Source: Yokenella regensburgei ATCC 49455 (GTDB lineage Bacteria; Pseudomonadota; Gammaproteobacteria; Enterobacterales; Enterobacteriaceae). From it: a stretch of 64,000 bases of DNA. The position numbers and the translations under genes were made by a program. Below the pieces are notes generated by a model. The model did not search any database. It was not told the DNA's origin and saw nothing but the letters and a program-made list of their open reading frames with translations. Where the stretch lies: the NCBI RefSeq assembly GCF_000735455.1, contig NZ_JMPS01000009.1, positions 124,001 through 188,000 of the forward strand. Reading direction: 5' to 3'. Shown piece after piece: positions 16,967 through 25,981 of the stretch. Position 1 is the stretch's first letter; every line of letters begins with the position of its first letter.

Positions 16967-18235
16967 TCACACTCCATTACCCCGATTGCTCTTCGCATAG
17001 TCAAACGGCGTAATCCCCCTCTCCCGGTTCGCATCCAGAAAATCCGCCCACCATTGCAGCATCAACTTGCGCTCATCCAGATGTTCCGCTTTATGGATAT
17101 ACGCAGCCCTCACCGAATTGCGTTCCATATGGCTCATCTGCCTTTCCACCGCATCCTTAGACCATAGTCCTGACTCAATTAACGAACTACAGGCCATTGT
17201 ACGAAAACCGTGGCCGCAAACCTCAACTTTAGTGTCATAGCCCATCACCCGTAGCGCACTGTTTACCGTGTTCTCGCTCATGGGTTTACGCGGATCGTGA
17301 TCGCCAATAAAAATCAACTCATGTTTACCACAGAACTGTTTTATCTGCTTCAGGATCGCCAGCGCCTGCTTTGAAAGCGGTACCAGATGAGGTGTACGCA
17401 TCTTTGATCCTCGCTGAGAATGTTTCACGCCGGGAATAGGCTCTCGCTCAGGCGGGATAGTCCACATTGACGTTTCAAAATCGATCTCTGACCAGCGAGC
17501 AAAACGCAGCTCACTGGAGCGAATAAAGATAAGCAGAGTGAGTTCCGTTGCCCAGCGGGTTAGCGGCCTGCCGGTATAGCCGTCTATTTTCTCAAGTAAC
17601 TCAGGGATACGCTTTAATTCCAGCGCCGGGCGATGTTGTCGATTGCCTGAGGCGACGGCTCCAGCCATCTCCTGCGCTGGGTTGTAATCAATCAGCCCGC
17701 TTTGCACTGCATAACGCATGATGGCCGTGGTACGCTGTTGGAGACGAGAAGCCACCTCAAGACGTCCAGACAGTTCCACCGTTTTAATGGGGGCCAGTAA
17801 GTCACGAGTACCCAATTCAGCAATGTTGCTAGAACCAATTGCGGGAAAGATATTGTCCTCCAGGCTCTTTTTTACGCGATTAGCATGATCTTCCGACCAT
17901 TTTTGGTTAGTCGCAAGCCACTCTCTGGCAACCTTCTCGAAAGTAATAATCTCTTTCGCCTGCTCTTCTTTTAAAGCACGCTTATGCTCACGAGGATCAA
18001 TGCCAGCAGCAACCAGCTTTCTGGCCTCTTCTCTCTTTTGTCTGGCATTAGCTAACGAGATTTCAGGATAGACGCCAAACGCCATCAAATGCTGTTTACC
18101 GCCGAAACGGAAACGAAATCGCCAATACTTTGAGCCGTTAGGTTTTACAAGTAAGGACATGCCGTCGCCGTCAACAAGTGAATACTCTTTCTCCTCAGGT
18201 TTCGCAGAACGAACTTTAGTATCCGTTAGGGCCAT
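16967..18235 (-). CDS. intP4-like: Tyrosine integrase, P4/CP4 family
   Basis: The ATG at 18235 follows GGAGG and gives 422 residues, the usual P4-type length; the longer frame to 18313 runs through the repeat region. The protein opens with LTDTKVRSAKPEEKEYSLVDGDGMSLLV, the arm-binding domain typical of this family (DUF4102). Catalytic residues are visible in order: R in FIRSSELRFARW, the H-x-x-R box HGFR, and the nucleophilic tyrosine in RAAYIHK. It lies 201 bp from the 3' end of leuX, which this family commonly uses as attachment site. It catalyses integration and, with AlpA, excision. Confidence 0.95.
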   Translation of the reverse strand: MALTDTKVRSAKPEEKEYSLVDGDGMSLLVKPNGSKYWRFRFRFGGKQHLMAFGVYPEISLANARQKREEARKLVAAGIDPREHKRALKEEQAKEIITFEKVAREWLATNQKWSEDHANRVKKSLEDNIFPAIGSSNIAELGTRDLLAPIKTVELSGRLEVASRLQQRTTAIMRYAVQSGLIDYNPAQEMAGAVASGNRQHRPALELKRIPELLEKIDGYTGRPLTRWATELTLLIFIRSSELRFARWSEIDFETSMWTIPPEREPIPGVKHSQRGSKMRTPHLVPLSKQALAILKQIKQFCGKHELIFIGDHDPRKPMSENTVNSALRVMGYDTKVEVCGHGFRTMACSSLIESGLWSKDAVERQMSHMERNSVRAAYIHKAEHLDERKLMLQWWADFLDANRERGITPFDYAKSNRGNGV

Positions 18236-18261
18236 AGTGGTCCTCCTTCCATTGGTATATC

Positions 18262-18313
18262 GTGAGTATACAAGCAATATCGAATCGACAAATATACTCA
18301 TTAGTATACTCAC
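18262..18313. repeat. GTATACTCA repeats upstream of int, candidate arm sites (right)
   Basis: Copies are at 18262-18271 (minus strand, GTATACTCAC), 18292-18301 (ATATACTCAT) and 18304-18313 (GTATACTCAC). The last two start 12 bp apart, the same spacing as the pair at 422-443. The repeats overlap the region just upstream of int, so integrase binding here could also repress its own promoter. Confidence 0.5.
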
Positions 18314-18435
18314 AAGCTTGTTGATGTGGGTTGAGTTAGGTTGACTTCAGTTGAGGGGAAAAGCGGGTAAAGCCTTGTGTAGAGCGGATTTAGGGCATAA
18401 AAAAAGACGTCGATTGACGTCTATTTATATACTTT

Positions 18436-18520
18436 TGGTGCCGAAGGCCGGACTCGAACCGGCACGTATTTCTACGGTTGATTTTGAATCAACTGCGTCT
18501 ACCGATTTCGCCACTCCGGC
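18436..18520 (-). tRNA. leuX: tRNA-Leu(CAA), leuX
   Basis: The 85-nt minus-strand sequence runs from GCCGGAG at the 5' end (18520) to an encoded CCA (18438-18436). The acceptor stem GCCGGAG/CTTCGGC pairs with one G-U. The anticodon arm GTTGA-TTCAAAA-TCAAC gives anticodon CAA. The T arm contains GGTTCGAGTCC, and there is a long variable arm as in leucine tRNAs. It decodes UUG. Its 3' end faces the integrase and is the likely attachment site. Confidence 0.97.
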
Positions 18521-18549
18521 ACTGAAGGGGATATGCTGATAGCCGGTGC

Positions 18550-18577
18550 ATTATACCTTTTGCTGATCCGCGCGCAA
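18550..18577 (-). promoter_or_regulatory. leuX promoter
   Basis: On the minus strand there is TTGCGC (18577-18572), a 16-bp spacer and a perfect TATAAT (18555-18550), followed by a G+C-rich stretch (GCACCGGC) before the tRNA. Such a discriminator is typical of stable-RNA promoters under stringent control. Confidence 0.6.
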
Positions 18578-18763
18578 GCGTTCCGCCGCGTAACCTCTTC
18601 TGAATGCCGAAATTTTCAGCATCCGCCCCTTCCCTGCCCCATTATGGAATCGTGCTCGCAAATCCTTGTAACGTGAGCTCCCCGGTTTACATTTACCCGC
18701 ATCTGTTATCTGATCCTGTTACGGACTGTTGTCATTCATCACGCCGATAAATCAGGACTCTGC

Positions 18764-19777
18764 ATGCACTTCTATCAGGTCGATCCAACGCTTGAAAACT
18801 ACTGGCGTGGCATCATCCTTTTTGGCAAAAACGTTGCTTCCTACAAGTTCGCCCTCGCGCATGCGCTGTACGATATCCCGCGCAGCGGCAACGACCTCAT
18901 CCTGCTGGACGATCTCGCGCTACCGTTCAGCGAGCATCTTTGTCGCCACCTGCTAACGGCGCCGAAACAAATCACCGTATCTAGAAGCCGTTGCCTCAGC
19001 GCCTGTCGCCAGTTCAACGCGGGCGAAATTGACCAGAGCGCGTTGCGGGAAAACACGGTTCGCTACGGTTTTAACAACGTCATTGATGCCTTTCACAACG
19101 TCAATCAGACCGAGATCGACACCCGCTTTTTTATCGATGAGCGCAAAACCCACAAGGGTATTCGTCTTACTGAGGCGTTCTATCGCCTGACCGAGCGCCA
19201 GCAGTTTCAGAATCTGATCCATGAAACGGATGCCCGCTGGAAGCTGGTCGAGCAGGCCTGGGCGATGGGGGTTTCACGCAACCTGATTGCCGTCGAATAC
19301 TCACAACAAGACCAGCAGCTCTTCACTACTCGCGGCGATCGTCGGGTAACCATCACCAGCTGTCGTGACAGCCTCAACGGCTACCAGAAGGGGCACTGTT
19401 TTTACTGCTATGCGCCCATCAGCCTGCAAAGCGGTGATGAAAATCTGGCGGATGTCGATCACTTCATCCCGTGGCTTGCGAGAAGCGAAGTAGCAAACAT
19501 AAACGGGGTATGGAACCTGGTGCTGGCCTGCCAGCACTGCAACCGTGGCAGGCAGGGGAAATCGTCACGCGTCCCCACGCTTAAGCTGTTAAAACGGCTT
19601 AACGATCGCAACGAATACTTCATCAACAGCCACCTGCCGCTGCGCGCAACGCTTATCCAGCAGACGGGCAAAACGGCCGCTCAGCGCAGTGACTTTCTCA
19701 ACAAGGTCTGGAACACTGCACAACAAACCTTAATCCACCAGTGGGAGCCCCCGGCGATGGGGCCAGACAGATTCTGA
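18764..19777 (+). CDS. HNH endonuclease domain protein
   Basis: This 337-residue protein has AGGA before the ATG. The C-terminal third is an HNH nuclease: zinc cysteines C212/C215 (CFYC) and C256/C259 (CQHC), the catalytic strand D230-V-D-H233, and NLVLACQHCNRGRQGK. The N-terminal 200 residues are helical and unrecognised and may be the specificity part. Its TGA overlaps the ATG of the next gene (TGATG), pairing it with a methyltransferase. It is on the chromosomal side of leuX, just outside the integrase-flanked island. The target is unknown. Confidence 0.85.
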   Translation: MHFYQVDPTLENYWRGIILFGKNVASYKFALAHALYDIPRSGNDLILLDDLALPFSEHLCRHLLTAPKQITVSRSRCLSACRQFNAGEIDQSALRENTVRYGFNNVIDAFHNVNQTEIDTRFFIDERKTHKGIRLTEAFYRLTERQQFQNLIHETDARWKLVEQAWAMGVSRNLIAVEYSQQDQQLFTTRGDRRVTITSCRDSLNGYQKGHCFYCYAPISLQSGDENLADVDHFIPWLARSEVANINGVWNLVLACQHCNRGRQGKSSRVPTLKLLKRLNDRNEYFINSHLPLRATLIQQTGKTAAQRSDFLNKVWNTAQQTLIHQWEPPAMGPDRF

Positions 19778-20355
19778 TGACGATGAACTTTTACCAGCAT
19801 AACGCTGCGCAGTTTTTTGCCGATACCGTCGCGGTAGATATGGCGTCACTATATGCTCCGTTTATCGCGATGCTGGCACCGGGTGCCCTTGTGCTGGATG
19901 CCGGGTGCGGCTCCGGGCGAGACACTAAAGCGTTCAAAGAGATGGGATTTCACGTTGAAGCCTTCGATGCCTCTGCCGAAATGGTTACACTGGCAGCGGA
20001 ACATGCCGGGGTGCCGGTACAGCAGATGAGCTTCAGTGAACTCAACGCCACCCGCCGTTACGACGGCATCTGGTGCTGTGCCTCGCTGCTGCATGTGCCA
20101 GCGGAGGAGCTTCCTGGCGTGATGCAACGGCTGGCAGCAGCGCTGAAGTCGGGTGGAGTCTGGTATGTCTCGTTTAAATACGGCGACGGTGAGAGAGTCA
20201 AAGAGGGGCGTCACTTTACCGATCTCAATGAGCTGGCGCTCGGGGAGCTGGTGAAAATGCTCCCGGGGATCCGCCTTCACTCCACGTGGCGGACCGAAGA
20301 TCGACGGCCTGGGCGGGATGACCGCTGGCTGAATGCGTTGTTGTGTAAGGCGTAG
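19777..20355 (+). CDS. Class I SAM-dependent methyltransferase
   Basis: This 192-residue protein starts at the overlapping ATG 19777. The SAM-binding motif I is LVLDAGCGSGRDTKAF, followed by EAFDAS (motif II) and YDGIWCCASLLHVP (motif IV region). This fold is the small-molecule or protein methyltransferase type (Methyltransf_11/TehB-like); it has no DPPY/NPPY motif, so it is not an obvious DNA-adenine methylase. It is coupled to the HNH gene. The substrate is unknown. Confidence 0.85.
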   Translation: MTMNFYQHNAAQFFADTVAVDMASLYAPFIAMLAPGALVLDAGCGSGRDTKAFKEMGFHVEAFDASAEMVTLAAEHAGVPVQQMSFSELNATRRYDGIWCCASLLHVPAEELPGVMQRLAAALKSGGVWYVSFKYGDGERVKEGRHFTDLNELALGELVKMLPGIRLHSTWRTEDRRPGRDDRWLNALLCKA

Positions 20356-20375
20356 TGTTCTCACCCTCACCCTAA

Positions 20376-20397
20376 CCCTCTCCCTCAAGGGAGAGGG
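20376..20397. repeat. CCCTCTCCC/GGGAGAGGG palindrome
   Basis: CCCTCTCCC and GGGAGAGGG form a 9-bp stem after the methyltransferase, preceded by CACCCTCACCCTAA. The same type of palindrome occurs in other intergenic gaps of this window (near 21541, 24856, 36828 and 45400). Confidence 0.6.
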
Positions 20398-20512
20398 GAC
20401 TGTATGATGCGGTGTTCACCACCTTCCCACCGCCTTCCCACCACCTTCTGCGAAGCACCCCATAACCCCATGCTCTACACTTCCAGTTCAACACCAACAA
20501 CGGAAAAGCATC

Positions 20513-21532
20513 ATGTCGAAAATAAAAAGCTACGCCGCAAAAGAAGCGGGCGCCGAACTGGAGGTCTGGGAGTACGATGCAGGTGAACTGCTGCCGGACG
20601 ATGTCGAAGTGGAGGTGGATTACTGTGGGATCTGCCATTCCGATTTATCGATGATCGACAACGAGTGGGGGATCTCCCAGTACCCGCTGGTCGCCGGTCA
20701 TGAGGTGATTGGCCACGTGGCGGCGCTCGGCAGTGCGGCGCAAAGCAAGGGGCTGAAAATCGGCCAGCGCGTGGGCGTAGGCTGGACGGCGCGCAGCTGC
20801 GGGCATTGCGATGCCTGCATCAGCGGCAATCAAATCAACTGCCTCGAAGGCTCCACCGCCACCATTATGAACCGCGGTGGCTTTGCCAATAAGCTGCGGG
20901 CCGACTGGCAATGGGTCATCCCGCTGCCGGACAGCATCGATATCGAAAGCGCAGGCCCGATGCTCTGCGGCGGTATCACCGTCTTCAAACCGCTGCTGAC
21001 GCACCATATCACCGCCACCAGCCGCGTCGGGGTTATCGGCATTGGCGGCCTTGGGCACATCGCCATTAAGCTGCTGCGGGCGATGGGTGCCGAAGTCACT
21101 GCCTTCAGCTCTAACCCGGCGAAAGAGCAGGAAGTGCGCGCCATGGGGGCGGATAAGGTAGTCAACAGCCGTGACCCAGAGGCGCTGAAGGCGCTGGCGG
21201 GGCAGTACGATCTCATCATCAACACCGTGAACGTCAGCCTCGACTGGCAGCCGTATTTTGAAGCGCTGGCCTATGGTGGCAACTTCCACACCGTCGGCGC
21301 GGTGCTGAAGCCGCTGTCGGTTCCGGCGTTCACTTTGATTCAGGGCGACCGCAGCGTCTCCGGCTCGGCTACCGGTAATCCGTCTGAGCTGCGCACGCTG
21401 ATGAAGTTCGCCGGGCGCAGCAGGGTGGCTCCCACCACCGAGCTGTTCCCGATGTCGAAAATCAACGAGGCGTTAAAGCACGTGCGGGAAGGTAAAGCCC
21501 GCTACCGCGTGGTGCTGAAGGCTGATTTTTAA
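20513..21532 (+). CDS. ahr: NADPH-dependent aldehyde reductase Ahr (YjgB)
   Basis: This 339-residue zinc alcohol dehydrogenase family member contains the catalytic zinc ligands in [10 protein letters not shown] and GHEVIG, a structural zinc cluster [15 protein letters not shown], and the Rossmann motif GIGGLGHIA near residue 180. It matches E. coli Ahr/YjgB closely. It reduces broad-range aldehydes to alcohols with NADPH, in the cytosol. It stands alone next to leuX, as in E. coli. Confidence 0.95.
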   Translation: MSKIKSYAAKEAGAELEVWEYDAGELLPDDVEVEVDYCGICHSDLSMIDNEWGISQYPLVAGHEVIGHVAALGSAAQSKGLKIGQRVGVGWTARSCGHCDACISGNQINCLEGSTATIMNRGGFANKLRADWQWVIPLPDSIDIESAGPMLCGGITVFKPLLTHHITATSRVGVIGIGGLGHIAIKLLRAMGAEVTAFSSNPAKEQEVRAMGADKVVNSRDPEALKALAGQYDLIINTVNVSLDWQPYFEALAYGGNFHTVGAVLKPLSVPAFTLIQGDRSVSGSATGNPSELRTLMKFAGRSRVAPTTELFPMSKINEALKHVREGKARYRVVLKADF

Positions 21533-21540
21533 GCCATAGG

Positions 21541-21558
21541 CCCTCTCCCCGGAGAGGG
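21541..21558. terminator. Bidirectional palindrome between ahr and dhaK
   Basis: CCCTCTCC and GGAGAGGG pair around two bases in the 32-bp gap between converging genes. It probably serves both as terminator and as a member of the palindrome family. Confidence 0.55.
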
Positions 21559-21564
21559 CTGTTA

Positions 21565-23202
21565 TCAGGCCCGGAGGGCTTTAAACACTTCGGCAATCGC
21601 CACCGCACCCGGGTCCATCACGCCGTCGAGGTTCTCTTTATTCACGTAGGAAGAGCGCCCGGCTCCGGCTTTGCTCATCGTCGCGGTGCGCTCTGCCCCC
21701 TGCTGCGCAGCGCTTGCCGCGGCCTGCAGGTTTCCACTACGCAGCGTTTCCAGCGCCGGCTGTAGCGCGTCGATAAGCGTCCGGTCGCCGAGGTCGGCAC
21801 CGCCGTACTGCTTCATCTGCTTCAGTCCATCCAGCAGCGCTTCTGCCACGCCTTTGCCGTTCTGCACCGACTGCCCGGCAGCGGTGAAGAAGATTGACAT
21901 CAGCACGCCGCTGGAGCCGCCCATCACCGTGGCAAGGCTGTCGCCCACCACCTGCAGCAGCTTCGCCGTGTCGTTGAGCGGCAGCTGCCCCTGCGCGAGC
22001 AGGCGGGCCACTTCCCGTGCGCCTTCGGCAAAGGTCGAGCCGGTATCACCGTCGCCAACTTTTGCATCCAGCGCGTTCAGGTGGTTCTCAAGGCCGATAA
22101 GCGTGCTGGTCACCGCCGCTACCGCCGCCCTCACCTGCGGGTTATCCGAAGGGGTGAAGTCAATGCGGTCGTGAATTTTAGCGTGTTTCACCGTTCTCAC
22201 CGGAGCGAACGCCACCGGCTTCTGCCAGCCCACGGTGTCTACGTCTTCCCGCAGGGCAGCTTCAAAGGTGCTGTTAAGCTTCAGCAGCGAAAGCGAGAAG
22301 CCTTTCATGTCGAGAGCGCTCACCAGCGGCGCCGGGCCAATCAGCCAGGCAATCTGGTCTTTCAGCGCGGAATGCGCCAGCTCTTTGGTCAGCAGCGCCA
22401 TCTCCAGCGCCGATACGCCGCCGAGGTTGTTGATCAGCACCGCCACCCGCGCATCGCCCACCTGGGCCTTCAGCGGTGCGACCAGCGTGTCGATGATGGC
22501 TTTGCTGTTGTGGCTATCGACAATCGATGCCCCCGGTTCACCGTGAATACCCAGCCCCAGCTCCACCTGGCCGTGCCTGATACGCCCTTCATCTTCTTCG
22601 CTGCCCGGCAGGTTGCAGCTCTCCATCGCCACGCCAAGGCTGAACACGCTGTTGCAGGCGTCCTGCGCGATGTCGCGCACTTCGCATAGCGATTTGCCCT
22701 GCTCCGCCGCGTGCCCGGCAATTTTGTGCACCAGCGCCGTGCCGGCGATGCCGCGCGGCTGTTTGTTGTCCGGCAGCGCGATATCGTCGGCGACGATCAC
22801 CATCTCCACCTTCAGGCCGTAGCGTTTGGCTTTCTCGGCGGCGAGGCCAAAGTTCAGGCGGTCGCCGGTATAGTTTTTGACGATGAGCAGGCAGCCGCGA
22901 TCGCCGGTCACGGCCACAATGGCGTTAAGCACCGCGTCGACGCTCGGCGAGGCGAACAGATCGCCACACACCGCCGCCGTAAGCATGCCTTTACCGACAA
23001 ACCCGGCATGCGCCGGTTCGTGGCCGGAGCCGCCGCCGGAAATCACCGCCACCCGGCTTTTATCCCAGTCGCCACGTACCACCACGCGGATGGCCGGGTC
23101 GATATCCAGGCGCACCAGGTTGCCGTGCGGCGCCGATAACACTAAGCCTTCGATGGCATCGTTGACCAGCTGTTTGCGGTCATTAAAAAAGAATCTGGAC
23201 AT
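21565..23202 (-). CDS. ATP-dependent dihydroxyacetone kinase (DhaK-DhaL fusion)
   Basis: From the ATG at 23202 (GGAAGA upstream) the protein has 545 residues. Residues 1-330 are the DhaK substrate domain with SGGGSGHEPAHAGFVG and the covalent-binding histidine in GLGIHGEPG. Residues 350-545 are the DhaL ATP domain with KVGDGDTGSTFAEGA, MGGSSGVLMS and GRSSYVNKE. The one-piece form uses ATP, unlike the PTS-dependent DhaKLM. It phosphorylates dihydroxyacetone (or a related aldose) to a triose phosphate. No glycerol genes are adjacent, so its physiological substrate is unsure. Confidence 0.93.
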   Translation of the reverse strand: MSRFFFNDRKQLVNDAIEGLVLSAPHGNLVRLDIDPAIRVVVRGDWDKSRVAVISGGGSGHEPAHAGFVGKGMLTAAVCGDLFASPSVDAVLNAIVAVTGDRGCLLIVKNYTGDRLNFGLAAEKAKRYGLKVEMVIVADDIALPDNKQPRGIAGTALVHKIAGHAAEQGKSLCEVRDIAQDACNSVFSLGVAMESCNLPGSEEDEGRIRHGQVELGLGIHGEPGASIVDSHNSKAIIDTLVAPLKAQVGDARVAVLINNLGGVSALEMALLTKELAHSALKDQIAWLIGPAPLVSALDMKGFSLSLLKLNSTFEAALREDVDTVGWQKPVAFAPVRTVKHAKIHDRIDFTPSDNPQVRAAVAAVTSTLIGLENHLNALDAKVGDGDTGSTFAEGAREVARLLAQGQLPLNDTAKLLQVVGDSLATVMGGSSGVLMSIFFTAAGQSVQNGKGVAEALLDGLKQMKQYGGADLGDRTLIDALQPALETLRSGNLQAAASAAQQGAERTATMSKAGAGRSSYVNKENLDGVMDPGAVAIAEVFKALRA

Positions 23203-23336
23203 AATCTTCCAAAAAAAAGTAAACGGTATGCAAAGCATAGTGCGCCCTGGAAAGCGCATCGCAAAGAACAGAATTTACTGAATCACTTTATCTTCAGGTT
23301 GCCTATACTGCTCGCAGGACTAATGGAGGAAGAAAC

Positions 23337-24839
23337 ATGAGCGCACCCTTGCTGATAGCTCGCACTATTGAAGAAGAGCTGTTTTTATTGCCAGGCATGG
23401 CGAACCGTCACGGTTTAATCACCGGTGCCACCGGGACGGGGAAAACCGTCACCCTGCAGAAGATGGCAGAATCGTTCTCTGAGATCGGCGTACCGGTATT
23501 CATGGCCGACGTAAAAGGCGATTTGACCGGGGTGGCCAAAGAGGGGCAAGCCTCCGAGAAGCTGCTGGAGCGGCTGAAAAAGATTGGTATTACCGACTGG
23601 GAACCGCACGCGAACCCGGTAGTGCTGTGGGATATTTTTGGTGAGAAGGGTCACCCGGTACGCGCAACGGTGTCCGATCTCGGCCCACTGCTGCTCGCCC
23701 GTCTGCTGAACCTCAACGAGATCCAGTCCGGGGTGCTGAACATTATCTTCCGCATCGCCGACGATCAGGGTCTGCTGCTGCTCGATTTTAAAGATCTGCG
23801 CGCCATCACCCAGTACATCGGCGATAACGCGAAGTCGTTCCAGAACCAGTACGGCAACATCAGCACGGCTTCCGTCGGGGCTATTCAGCGCGGCCTGCTG
23901 ACCCTTGAGCAACAGGGCGCAGAGCACTTCTTTGGCGAGCCGATGCTCGATATCAAAGACTGGATGCGCACCGACAGCAATGGCAAAGGCATTATCAATA
24001 TCCTGAGCGCCGAGAAGCTCTATCAGATGCCGAAGCTGTACGCCGCCAGCCTCTTGTGGATGCTCTCCGAGCTTTATGAACAACTGCCGGAAGCGGGCGA
24101 TCTCGAGAAACCGAAGCTGGTGTTCTTCTTCGACGAAGCGCATCTGCTGTTCAGCGATGCGCCGCAGGTGCTGCTGGATAAAATCGAGCAGGTTATTCGC
24201 CTTATCCGCTCCAAAGGGGTCGGCGTTTACTTCGTATCGCAGAACCCTTCCGATATTCCGGATAACGTGCTTGGCCAGCTCGGTAACCGTGTGCAGCACG
24301 CGCTGCGCGCCTTCACGCCGAAGGATCAGAAAGCGGTGAAAACCGCCGCGCAGACCATGCGCGCCAACCCGGCGTTTGATACCGAGAAAGCCATTCAGGA
24401 GCTGGGCACCGGCGAGGGGCTTATCTCCTTCCTCGACGAGAAAGGCAGCCCGTCCGTAGTGGAGCGTGCGATGGTTATCGCGCCCTGCTCGCGCATGGGA
24501 CCGGTCACCGACGACGAGCGCAACGGGCTTATCAACAACTCGCCGCTGTACGGCAAGTATGAAGACGTTATCGACCGCGAGTCGGCGTTTGAAATTTTGC
24601 AAAAAGGCGTGCAGGTTGCCACCGACAAACAGGAGGCCCCCCCGGCCAAAGGGCAGAACGTTGCCGTTGACGACGGAATACTCGGTGGGCTGAAGGATAT
24701 TCTTTTTGGCTCTACCGGCCCGCGCGGCGGCCAGCGTGACGGCGTGGTGCAGACCATGGCGAAAAGCGCGGCGCGTCAGGTGACGAACCAGATTGTGCGT
24801 GGGATGTTAGGAAGTTTACTGGGCGGAAGAAAGCGTTAA
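23337..24839 (+). CDS. yjgR: HerA/VirB4-like ATPase YjgR (DUF853)
   Basis: This 500-residue protein has Walker [13 protein letters not shown] near residues 30-41 and Walker [14 protein letters not shown] near 260-272, both typical of HerA-FtsK ATPases. It matches E. coli YjgR over its length, including the low-complexity C-terminus ending in LLGGRKR. It is probably a cytosolic DNA-associated or membrane-associated ATPase; its exact role is not established. It is convergent with lptG. Confidence 0.95.
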   Translation: MSAPLLIARTIEEELFLLPGMANRHGLITGATGTGKTVTLQKMAESFSEIGVPVFMADVKGDLTGVAKEGQASEKLLERLKKIGITDWEPHANPVVLWDIFGEKGHPVRATVSDLGPLLLARLLNLNEIQSGVLNIIFRIADDQGLLLLDFKDLRAITQYIGDNAKSFQNQYGNISTASVGAIQRGLLTLEQQGAEHFFGEPMLDIKDWMRTDSNGKGIINILSAEKLYQMPKLYAASLLWMLSELYEQLPEAGDLEKPKLVFFFDEAHLLFSDAPQVLLDKIEQVIRLIRSKGVGVYFVSQNPSDIPDNVLGQLGNRVQHALRAFTPKDQKAVKTAAQTMRANPAFDTEKAIQELGTGEGLISFLDEKGSPSVVERAMVIAPCSRMGPVTDDERNGLINNSPLYGKYEDVIDRESAFEILQKGVQVATDKQEAPPAKGQNVAVDDGILGGLKDILFGSTGPRGGQRDGVVQTMAKSAARQVTNQIVRGMLGSLLGGRKR

Positions 24840-24855
24840 GCACCGCTCTGGAGAT

Positions 24856-24880
24856 ACCCTCTCCCCACCGGGGAGAGGGT
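24856..24880. terminator. Palindrome between yjgR and lptG
   Basis: ACCCTCTCCCC and GGGGAGAGGGT form a perfect 11-bp stem with loop ACC in the 59-bp gap of two converging genes, followed by TAGCGCGAGC. Probably a bidirectional terminator of the repeated family. Confidence 0.6.
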
Positions 24881-24898
24881 TAGCGCGAGCGGTAAAAT

Positions 24899-25981
24899 CT
24901 ACGCCTTGCGCATCATCAGCCAGAGGCTTATCAGGAAGAAGCTCGCGCTTGGCAGCAGAGCACCCACCACCGGCGGAATGCCGTACACCAGCGTCAGCGG
25001 GCCGAAGATCTGATCCAGCACGTAGAATACGAAGCCGAAGCTAATCCCGGTCACCACGCGCACGCCCATCGGTACGCTACGCAGCGGGCCAAAGATAAAC
25101 GACAGCGCCATCAGCATCATCACCGCCACCGAGAGCGGCTGGAAGATTTTGCTCCACATATTGAGCTGATAACGCCCGGAGTCCTGGCCGCTGGACTTCA
25201 GGTACTTCACGTAGTTGTGCAGGCCGCTGATTGACAGCGCATCCGGATCCAGCGCTACTACGCCGAGCTTGTCTGGCGTGAGGTTGGTTTTCCAGGTGCC
25301 GGTCACCGTCTGGCTGCCGGTAATCTGTTTCGGGTCGGTCAGGTCAGATTCATCAACCTGCGACAAACGCCACAGCTTGTTGTCCGTATCAAACTTCGCA
25401 GTAGCGGCGTAGCGCACCGACTGCAGACGACGGTTGTCGTTGAAGGAGTAGATACTCACGCCGCCCAGCTCGTCGTTGCTTCTCACGCGCTCGATGTAAA
25501 CAAAGCTGTGCCCGTCTTTCGCCCACAGCCCCTGCTGGGTGGAAAGCAGCGAACCGCCGTACATCTGCTGCGCACGATAGTTACGTGCCATCTGCTCGCC
25601 CTGCGGAGCCACCCATTCGCCGATAGCCATGGTCAGCAGCACCAGCGGGATCGCGGTTTTCATCACCGCGAGCGCTACCTGCATGCGCGTAAAGCCGGAG
25701 GCCTGCATCACCACCAGTTCACTACGCTGCGCCAGCATCCCCAGGCCTAACAGTGCGCCAAGCAGCGCCGCCATCGGGAAGAAGATCTGGATATCTTTCG
25801 GTACGCTGAGCAGGGTATACATCCCGGCGCCCAGCGCGGTGTAGGTACCCTCGCCCGATTTTTTCAGCTGGTCGACAAACTTGATGATGCCCGAGAGCGA
25901 CACCAGCATGAACAACGTCATCATGATGGTGTTGAAGATAGTTTTACCGATATAGCGGTCAAGTACGCCAAATGCCTGCAT
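24899..25981 (-). CDS. lptG: LPS export ABC permease LptG
   Basis: This 360-residue inner-membrane protein has hydrophobic segments near residues 15-35, 60-85, 100-120 and three at the C-terminus, with a large periplasmic jellyroll region between (about 135-265). It closely follows E. coli LptG (FGVLDRYIGKTIF at the start). With LptF and LptB it extracts lipopolysaccharide from the inner membrane. Its ATG overlaps or abuts the stop of lptF (same base, 25981), so the two are coupled. Confidence 0.97.
   Translation of the reverse strand: MQAFGVLDRYIGKTIFNTIMMTLFMLVSLSGIIKFVDQLKKSGEGTYTALGAGMYTLLSVPKDIQIFFPMAALLGALLGLGMLAQRSELVVMQASGFTRMQVALAVMKTAIPLVLLTMAIGEWVAPQGEQMARNYRAQQMYGGSLLSTQQGLWAKDGHSFVYIERVRSNDELGGVSIYSFNDNRRLQSVRYAATAKFDTDNKLWRLSQVDESDLTDPKQITGSQTVTGTWKTNLTPDKLGVVALDPDALSISGLHNYVKYLKSSGQDSGRYQLNMWSKIFQPLSVAVMMLMALSFIFGPLRSVPMGVRVVTGISFGFVFYVLDQIFGPLTLVYGIPPVVGALLPSASFFLISLWLMMRKA

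Noticed and set aside
18351-18539. Plus-strand open frame across leuX
   Set aside because: It is the antisense of the tRNA gene; no ribosome site, and it runs through the tRNA structure.
21671-23281. Several long plus-strand frames opposite the dihydroxyacetone kinase
   Set aside because: They are shadows of a G+C-rich coding gene; the kinase frame has complete family motifs and a ribosome site.
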